Shown here piece after piece: positions 57,190 to 64,000 of a stretch of DNA of 64,000 nt; within the stretch, counting starts at the first letter, position 1, and each line of letters opens with the position of its first letter. The position numbers were made by a program, and so were the translations under genes. The notes under the pieces were generated by a model that was given only the letters and a program-made list of their open reading frames with translations, searched no databases and was not told where the DNA came from. This stretch comes from Welwitschia mirabilis. Lineage: Eukaryota > Gnetophyta > Gnetopsida > Welwitschiales. The stretch spans positions 24,924,849 to 24,988,848 of the forward strand of contig JBOZIK010000001.1 in NCBI GenBank assembly GCA_051453625.1. The letters run 5' to 3'.

Positions 57190-57441
57190 CACTACAAGAA
57201 ATATGGGATTTTAAGGTGTTTCTAAAAGCTCTTAAAAAATGTCTTAAAAGCTTTTAAGGTGTTTCTTCATAAAATGCCTTAAAAAAATTTGCCTTAAAAG
57301 CCTGCATGCTTTTAAGATGTTTCTAAGGCATTTTTTTAAAAAAACGCCTCAAAACATTTTGAGGATTTTTTTTTTTTGAAAGAAATACCTCAAAAGCCTT
57401 TTGAGGTATTTTTTTGAAGAAACATCTCAAAAGACATTTGA
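57190..57441 (+). mobile_element. CACTA (En/Spm) terminus with subterminal hairpin ladder
   Basis: CACTACAAGAAATATGGG at 57,190 matches the plant CACTA terminal inverted repeat (CACTACAAGAAA). A dense subterminal array follows: CTTAAAAGCTTTTAAG, a perfect 16-nt palindrome (57,243-57,258); CTTAAAAGC/GCTTTTAAG arms (57,293-57,301 and 57,308-57,316); CCTCAAAA/TTTTGAGG (57,347-57,354 and 57,357-57,364); and 13-bp arms AAATACCTCAAAA/TTTTGAGGTATTT (57,383-57,395 and 57,399-57,411) with a 3-base loop. It enters a gap at 57,442. Orientation means the element extends rightward. No matching TTTCTTGTAGTG end was seen up to 64,000. Confidence 0.75.
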
Positions 57442-57483
57442 NNNNNNNNNNNNNNNNNNNNNNNNNNNNNNNNNNNNNNNNNN

Positions 57484-60442
57484 TTTACAAAATAAACACC
57501 TCAACGGTATAACCTAGGGGAAAAAATTACCACATAGAATCACTTTTTCTAGTTAGTTTAAAAGCCAATTGATAGTGTTATATTTTAGCAGTTGTTTATT
57601 GCTTAGACACAAAGAAAAAAGAGAATCATAGAATGGTCTTTGTAATGCAAACAGGTTTTTAATGCAATCAAAAACCTTGTTTCTCTCACTACTTATAATG
57701 GAATTATGTATAGAGAACCATTATAGATGAAAGCTTCAGGATTAAATTTCTCTCTGATTATCTCCTTCATTACATTTGTGCCAAACATGATAGAACTAGT
57801 TTTAAGAAGGTATTTTCTAGAAACACAGAGGCCCTAGAATCTGGGTGTAGATATTAAATCTTTTAATAACTTAAAACATATCAACTAATCAAAAAAAAAA
57901 CTACAACTTGCAAAATTTAAGAACAATTAATAAGTTACTATATTTGTTACTAAATAGATTATTAAAGTAATGATTGAGAGAAACCAAATATCAAATTAAA
58001 TTANNNNNNNNNNNNNNNNNNNNNNNNNNNNNNNNNNNNNNNNNNNNNNNNNNNNNNNNNNNNNNNNNNNNNNNNNNNNNNNNNNNNNNNNNNNNNNNNN
58101 NNNNNNNNNNNNNNNNNNNNNNNNNNNNNNNNNNNNNNNNNNNNNNNNNNNNNNNNNNNNNNNNNNNNNNNNNNNNNNNNNNNNNNNNNNNNNNNNNNNN
58201 NNNNNNNNNNNNNNNNNNNNNNNNNNNNNNNNNNNNNNNNNNNNNNNNNNNNNNNNNNNNNNNNNNNNNNNNNNNNNNNNNNNNNNNNNNNNNNNNNNNN
58301 NNNNNNNNNNNNNNNNNNNNNNNNNNNNNNNNNNNNNNNNNNNNNNNNNNNNNNNNNNNNNNNNNNNNNNNNNNTGATTTTACATAATAAATATAAGGTT
58401 TAGTAATAATCATCAAATAAAACATATCAAATTTCTGCTACAATTATTCTAAGAGGCAAATAAAAAATTTAGAAAGAAACATACTTAAAACTTTCTAAAA
58501 AGACTTTAACTACAACTGCTTCCCATTTGAATGACACCCATGATAACCTCATTCAAATTCACCTCTCCCCACTTCATTTAAAAAATTTATTTATTTCTTC
58601 TTTCATTATCCTCTTCTTCCCATCATTTACCTATTAAAATATAGTAAATCTAATGCCTCAGCTTCCCACTAGTTAGGCACCTATTAAGACACATCACAGT
58701 ATTTCTATAAATAAAGCCTCTTAATACCCATAGTTCTCTATAATCCATTAAGCTCTTTTAAATGTAAAAAGCTAAGTTTCTTTATTTAACAGATTATGAA
58801 ACATTGTATTATAAAATTCTTAAAGGTATTTAGATTAGAAGTATTATTATTATTATAAAGAGCCATGGAATACTGCGTGTTTAAGAAGTTAATGAAGGTA
58901 AACCTCCAACAGTTTAAATAATAGTTATTAAACCAGATGATTCCACTAAATTATCATTACTTCAAATGCAAATTAAAGTCATGTTGGAGTTTATAAGTGT
59001 AATGCATCATCACATTGATAAAATAGTAAAGGAGAGATCAGGCTAGAATGGAAACCTCAGATGTGTAATAAAAGATCATACTATGGTTTTTGCAGCTTAG
59101 AAATTATAGGTCCACCATGAAAACAAGGCCTTTAAAGTCTTTCTAGCCACCTGCATGCATTATGAATATTCCTTGCTAGTTTTAGTTTCCTTGTATTTTC
59201 ACAAGCCATCCATAACTTATATTACTTCTAAACTTTTCAAATGAAAAGAGCTCAAATGCTTAATAAAGCAAAATAAAATGATAGGGCTTTAGTGGAGGTG
59301 GACCACTAATTTCTTCTAATTTTGAATAGCATTTCTATTAATGTCTTCTTTGCCAAAACTCTAAGGCATTACTTTTAGTGGTTCTTTAAAGCTTAATTTG
59401 TCTTATCTATTTTTTAAAATGAAAAATTAGAAATGAAGGCTTTTAGAGCTTAGCTTTCATTTTCCTTAGCTTAGCTTAGATTTCATTTCTCTCTTATTAT
59501 GTTTTTTATTTCAATTTGCTTGTCTTATCAGAAATATCCTTAATAACATAATCAAAAACTAGCAAAAACGATTCTTAAAAAAGATATTAGGGAAAACATT
59601 TCTAAAATAAAATTATAAATAAGTGTAAAAGAAGAGATGATGGTAAAAAATATCAGCTAGAAAGACTTTCAAACTGAATTTTTGTGATACAAAAATAGCT
59701 ATTCAATAAGCAAGACATTGTTCTAGTTTGTGTTTTCCCACAAGGTAGAAGGAAAAATGAAGGATGTTCAAAGATAAGCAGCTTACTCTATGACTGTCTA
59801 TTCCAAACTAAAACANNNNNNNNNNNNNNNNNNNNNNNNNNNNNNNNNNNNNNNNNNNNNNNNNNNNNNNNNNNNNNNNNNNNNNNNNNNNNNNNNNNNN
59901 NNNNNNNNNNNNNNNTTAATATTATTTTTGTGTAAAAAATCTTTTTTGGCTTCTGGATAAGTCTTTGAACAAAGTTATTTGTAAATTATTACCAAAACAT
60001 GCATAGGTTAAGTCTTGTGCTTTTTGGCCAAGAATTCTTTAAACTGTTTTAACCAACTACATAAATTCAGAGTATTTGAGAATTGAAAATAATTCACATA
60101 TTTTCATTAACTTGGGAAAATGATTCTTTTACCTTAATCAAAGTTATATAACAAATGTAGGATTATATTAATAACTGCAACTCTTTAATAAAAGAAAAAC
60201 ATGGGAAAGAAAAAACTTGTGGAACCCTAGAAACAATTGTGATAATGGCTGTAATAGTTGAATCAATTAAACAAAGTTGCTCAATGGGTTCTGGAGCATT
60301 AGAGAATGTAAGAGTTGTGTTCAGGCTTATTCTATTTCCCTCTAGGATTTCTCGTGTGTTACTTTTTGTTATAAAATACTCATAATTATTTTTTAACATT
60401 AAATAAATATAACACTAATTGTTGAAATTGAATAAAACTTGC
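57484..60442. other. Sequence right of the CACTA end, no gene recognised
   Basis: Gaps at 57,442-57,483, 58,004-58,374 and 59,816-59,915. A plus-strand stretch near 58,895-59,040 (IKPDDSTKLSLLQMQIKVMLEFI) is open for about 45 codons without an identified motif. A 78-codon minus-strand frame lies at 60,163-60,399 (EPIEQLCLIDSTITAIITIVSR). It may be a downstream exon of the gene fragment at 60,443-60,651, but the reading phases do not join simply. Confidence 0.45.
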
Positions 60443-60651
60443 CTCAACTCCAAAGACACGTACTAGGAGGCCAGGGATAAAGAAGCTGAGGAATACTTCA
60501 ATGGAGGCTTTATTTCTTCCTAAGAAAGCCCTTGCCATGTGGTAGCATTTTAGATAGCTATCTCTTTTGATTACTCTTACTAAAGTATCTATAGCCCAAA
60601 GCCATTCCCCCATCCACCACCTAAGCCATTGGTGTTCAAGTCTTTTAGTTC
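60443..60651 (-). CDS. Candidate internal exon of an unrecognised gene
   Basis: 209 nt bounded on the minus strand by an acceptor (ttttgtag|g) and a GC-type donor (gag|gcaagt, a good match to the minor GC-AG class). After two bases the frame is open for exactly 69 codons. It reads TKRLEHQWLRWWMGEWLWAI, DTLVRVIKRDSYLKCYHMAR, AFLGRNKASIEVFLSFFIPG, LLVRVFGVE. Amino-acid content is normal, Trp-rich and mixed, unlike the K/N/I/L-rich shadows nearby, so it looks truly coding. I do not recognise the family. It may belong to a host gene or to a gene carried in the CACTA element. Confidence 0.45.
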
Positions 60652-60759
60652 CTACAAATCCAAACTAAATTAATAAAACATTAACCTATATTTAGAGAAT
60701 TTAATGAGAGAAGGATGTGGTATAGAAATAAAATTACTTATAAAAAGATAGGAGGAGAC

Positions 60760-60850
60760 CTTATATTGATTGAAACCAGTGCCTTGATTCTTGGATTACT
60801 AAGTACATGGGTGTGCATCTTGCTCTTCTGGTTGACATCTTCTACTTCAC
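60760..60850 (-). CDS. Possible upstream exon of the same unrecognised gene
   Basis: 91 nt between an acceptor (tattttctag|g) and a weaker donor (aag|gtctcc). One frame is open: EVEDVNQKSKMHTHVLSNPR then IKALVSINI. Joined directly to the next exon the phase is off by one, so either the donor is elsewhere or this is not an exon. Confidence 0.25.
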
Positions 60851-60851
60851 C

Positions 60852-63234
60852 TAGAAAATAAAACAAGAAAATTCTTTCAAAATTTACCCACTAAAACCAA
60901 AATTTCTTTAAATCGGTTATAACAAGTTAGGGTTTTGGCTTTTATAGCCCCACCTTTACATTAGTAGGTGGTCATAGTTTTTTTTATTGCTATCGAATAC
61001 CTTGAATTTGATGTCCATGTAATTTTTACTTAAGAAACCTAAATATAAACCTTAGATTCTAAACCATATCTATTGATGATCAAGAAAGTATGAAAATTTA
61101 TGAAGTATTAGTCAAAGAAGCCAGATAAAAGGCACTACTTGAAGCTAAGCAAAAGGTAATTATGAAGCCAATAATTAAACATGGCCTACTTTGAAGATTG
61201 ATGGTTCAAAGATGGATGGTTGGAAGTCACATTTTAGTAAATGATGTAAGATAAAACCAAGGATAGCTTGACAACCTAATGAGCTTGCCAACACCTTATT
61301 AAGAAATGATGTGGTATATCTTGAAAAAATTAAACTAATTACTAGATATAATAATTTTTTACATTATAAAATCCTATAAAATTAAAAGTGTTAACATGAT
61401 AGATAATACTGCATTAATGTACTAAAACATATACTCCACTATTAGTAGTTGTTGTCTGTATTAAAGAATAATATGCCCATGAATATGAGACAAGTTAGTA
61501 ACCATTCGGATATTAAAAAAAATAAGTTGCAGTGTTTAATTGAAATGAAAATTTTGTTTTCTCAAAGATCCTGGTTCTCACTTAAAAAGGGCAATCAAAA
61601 TGCTATGCGACATAATAAACTTGGAATGGAAAGATATGTTGCTACAGCATACATAGAATACTTACGATGGAAATCTTGATTCTAAGACAAAGAAAAAAAA
61701 TTTAGTTAAGAAATTTATAGCACTCTTTCTACTAGGAATAATGGAAATTTATTCTATATCCTAATCCCCTCTGAAACTAAAGATAGAATGATGTCCTAGC
61801 ATATGCATCATGTAACTTACTAAGAATACAGATAGGTGAAAGTAATCACTTGATATGTAATCTCAAATGTGAAATTCTAACCCTCAATCTCCATCTCCAT
61901 CTCCACTAGAAACACCTTTCTTTCTTGGACTTTACTATTGCTCTTTAGGACTGCACTTGCTTATCTTTAAAGATAGTGTCTAGGATTATTCTAGATGTGT
62001 AGAAGTTATTTAATATCCTCATATAGAGTTTTATTCCCATCCTATATGTTTAGCCTTAATAAATGAACAAGTTGTAATTTCCTATTTCTCACAATGTCAT
62101 ATCAGCTACTTTACTAATTTTTACAATCCAGCAACTAGTATGGTAGTAGTATCATTACAAATAAAATAGAGGGAAAAAATTGAGTTATAGAGTATTTGAT
62201 AATTGATACTGACTTATGAGTTAGTAAAGTAGACTCACATGAAAGTCATACTCCATGTATATCTTTTGTCTTGTAAAGAGGCAAAGAGGGATAGAAACAC
62301 ATCTTAAAAGCTTCTCCTCTTCTAGAAGTCTTCCTTCACATTCATAGGACTTTGATAAGTCCTATTCTTATTATGTATTTAAAAAGGAAAACAGATTAGG
62401 GAAAAATAAATAGTGCCATCCTAGTAAACCCTTAAAAATGCAAAGACAGGAAAAGGACTATTTGGAAGTAATAAAAGTTAAAAATTTTACATTCCATCCA
62501 AACAGGGATGTAGGATGGAGAGGAAGCAAAGACTAAGAACTAGAGGGGAAGGAAACTATGAAGAGTTAACTTATTTCATTACCTATCTAGAAAAGTATTT
62601 AAATTTAAAAGAGAATTTTAAGAATAAAAACACAAAATTTAAATACTAGATGAAGATAAATTAGATTATTTTGTGGAGATCACAAAAGGTATCACAAAGA
62701 AGTAATTAAAATGGTTGATGTGCTATAAAGGCTATTTTATATATTTGTTTTCTTGATAGAGCTTTATCCAAGTAACAACTTCATATTAGTAGGAAATTGC
62801 TTCTTGAATATAGACACACTATAGCCTTTGACCCTTTTCTCATGTTGCATATAAGTACACCTATTATTGGAATTAAAATGGAGTGAAAGGAAAACCAAGG
62901 ATAGAATTATCAAAATGCACTACAAGATGTCTAAGGATATATTTTGGTAACTTCAAATTGATCATAAAGTATTATAAAATTCCCTTTTAAGATAATAAGC
63001 TCCTCCATCATTGTTATTTTTTTCTATAACAAAGTAATGGTCTTTGCATTAATAGTTGCATTTATCTAAAGTTTGTTGTTATATTATTATAAGTTAGTAT
63101 TATATTCTTGTAATCTTCTATTGATATCTTGTAATGAATCCACCTAAGCACATACTAAGTAACACATTGTAATAAACAAAAGCAGCAAATAAATGAACCA
63201 GAAACAATTTTGAGCAAAGTCATCTCTAGCATAC
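60852..63234. other. No gene recognised
   Basis: A plus-strand open frame of 76 codons at 61,449-61,679 and a short one near 61,085-61,155 (IYEVLVKEAR, stop, KALLEAKQK, then a gtaatt donor-like site) are the best candidates. Neither shows a known motif. Confidence 0.45.
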
Positions 63235-63354
63235 CTGTTCATTAGCATTGGAGGCCTCTTGTTGAGTTTTGTTGGATTCTTCAGTCAACTAAGCTTCTAC
63301 TCTCTCTATAGATTATTGTGCATTTCTTTCTTTCTATAATTCTTGACTACATTC
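63235..63354 (-). pseudogene. Decayed exon encoding a Gln/Glu-rich helix
   Basis: 120 nt, exactly 40 codons, between a clean acceptor (tttttag|g) and donor (cag|gtatgc) on the minus strand. The frame reads ECSQEL-stop-KERNAQ-stop-SIERVEA-stop-LTEESNKTQQEASNANEQ. The three stops (TAG, TAA, TAG) sit at codons 7, 14 and 22, where Gln would keep a heptad-like helix. Such Gln/Glu helices end the plant En/Spm (Ptta-type) accessory proteins, which would fit the CACTA end at 57,190, but that link is inference. Confidence 0.4.
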
Positions 63355-64000
63355 CTAAAATAACATTAAAAAAACCATGTTAGATGTAGGTGAAAAGTCA
63401 CATGTACCACTGGCTATAATTAAGAATTAAAAACCAACTTGATGGAAGTTATACATATTAACAACCAAATTAGATATCAAAAAATATGCTAGGGAACTTT
63501 TTGTGAAGATATAAGCAAACTTTATTTATGCCATGGACACCATAAATCAATCATGACATGACTTCTTTAAGTAAGCCACTAGCTAAACTATGACAATCAA
63601 CATTGAAAAAATCATTCAGATTCCTAAGGAAAATAATCTCAAATATTTGTATTATAATGAAAATATGTATCATTCAAGTTGTTTGTTTATAAATAAATAT
63701 ATGTTGTAACATGTCAAGCTTGAATAGAATGGTTATTTGTAAAAATCTTAAAACAATTATATTATTCAGCTTTACATAAATACTCTGTGGCATCTAAAAA
63801 GACATTGAATGGTTCATAGGTGTTTGCTGATGTGTTTGTTTATAATGATAATTATATTTCATGCATATCAATGTTCATTTGTATTATTGAATTAATTATG
63901 CCATTATCCAAATAACTTCCTTTCTTTTATGACATTTTCTAACTAGACTAAATGCAACATGTTTTAGAATTTTGCCTTGGATGGTAATAACTATATTACT
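63355..64000. other. No feature recognised
   Basis: AT-rich, no open frame above 60 codons and no repeat edge seen. Confidence 0.5.

Noticed and set aside
61080-61160. Possible plus-strand exon (IYEVLVKEAR, stop, KALLEAKQK followed by gtaatt)
   Set aside because: Too short, one stop, no acceptor or partner exon that fits.

Overview
This is AT-rich plant nuclear DNA, made almost entirely of old, broken transposable elements. Plant origin is inferred from the element families: Ty3/gypsy elements with an Athila/Tat-type polyprotein and a tRNA-Asp primer site, a Sirevirus-like Ty1/copia element, a CACTA end and a hAT transposase remnant. The species cannot be named from the sequence. Reading frames are riddled with stops, mostly TAA/TAG/TGA where CAA/CAG/TGG/CGA would be expected. 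That fits long decay of methylated DNA, but I did not count it. Twelve N gaps interrupt the window.

Layout. (1) 1-8,636 is a minus-strand Ty3/gypsy element cut off by the left edge (gypsy-1). From right to left it has a 5' LTR, decayed primer site, gag, retropepsin, reverse transcriptase (RT), RNase H and integrase. (2) 8,637-13,748 is old degraded sequence, beginning with a second type of gypsy RT. (3) 13,749-44,220 is one plus-strand Sirevirus-like copia element that took two later insertions. Its 5' LTR is split by a plus-strand gypsy element (gypsy-3, 14,745-23,981). Its 3' ORF is split by a full-length minus-strand gypsy element (gypsy-2, 27,109-39,728) flanked by the near-identical 5-bp repeats agacg/agaca. 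Taking gypsy-2 out rejoins one reading frame. (4) 44,221-57,189 is degraded DNA holding a hAT transposase pseudogene and a minus-strand copia fragment. (5) From 57,190 rightward lies a CACTA-type end with a ladder of subterminal hairpins. A few spliced-looking coding islands on the minus strand follow (60.4-60.9 and 63.2-63.4 kb), one of which may be a real gene fragment.

How the parts relate. The three gypsy elements are one family, sharing gag, protease, LTR start and conserved 3' blocks. Gypsy-1 and gypsy-2 carry the whole gag-pol order. Gypsy-3 lacks RT and integrase and would have depended on enzymes from relatives. The copia element also lacks pol, keeping gag and a 3' ORF resembling the plant 'putative transposon protein' family.

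Most notable observation: the gypsy family is sprinkled with about 27 copies of a two-tier palindrome of about 40 nt, mostly in pairs or triples spaced about 90-120 bp. They sit in LTRs, the leader before gag, the region after integrase and one fixed spot in the polyprotein. I saw none in the copia, hAT or CACTA sequence.
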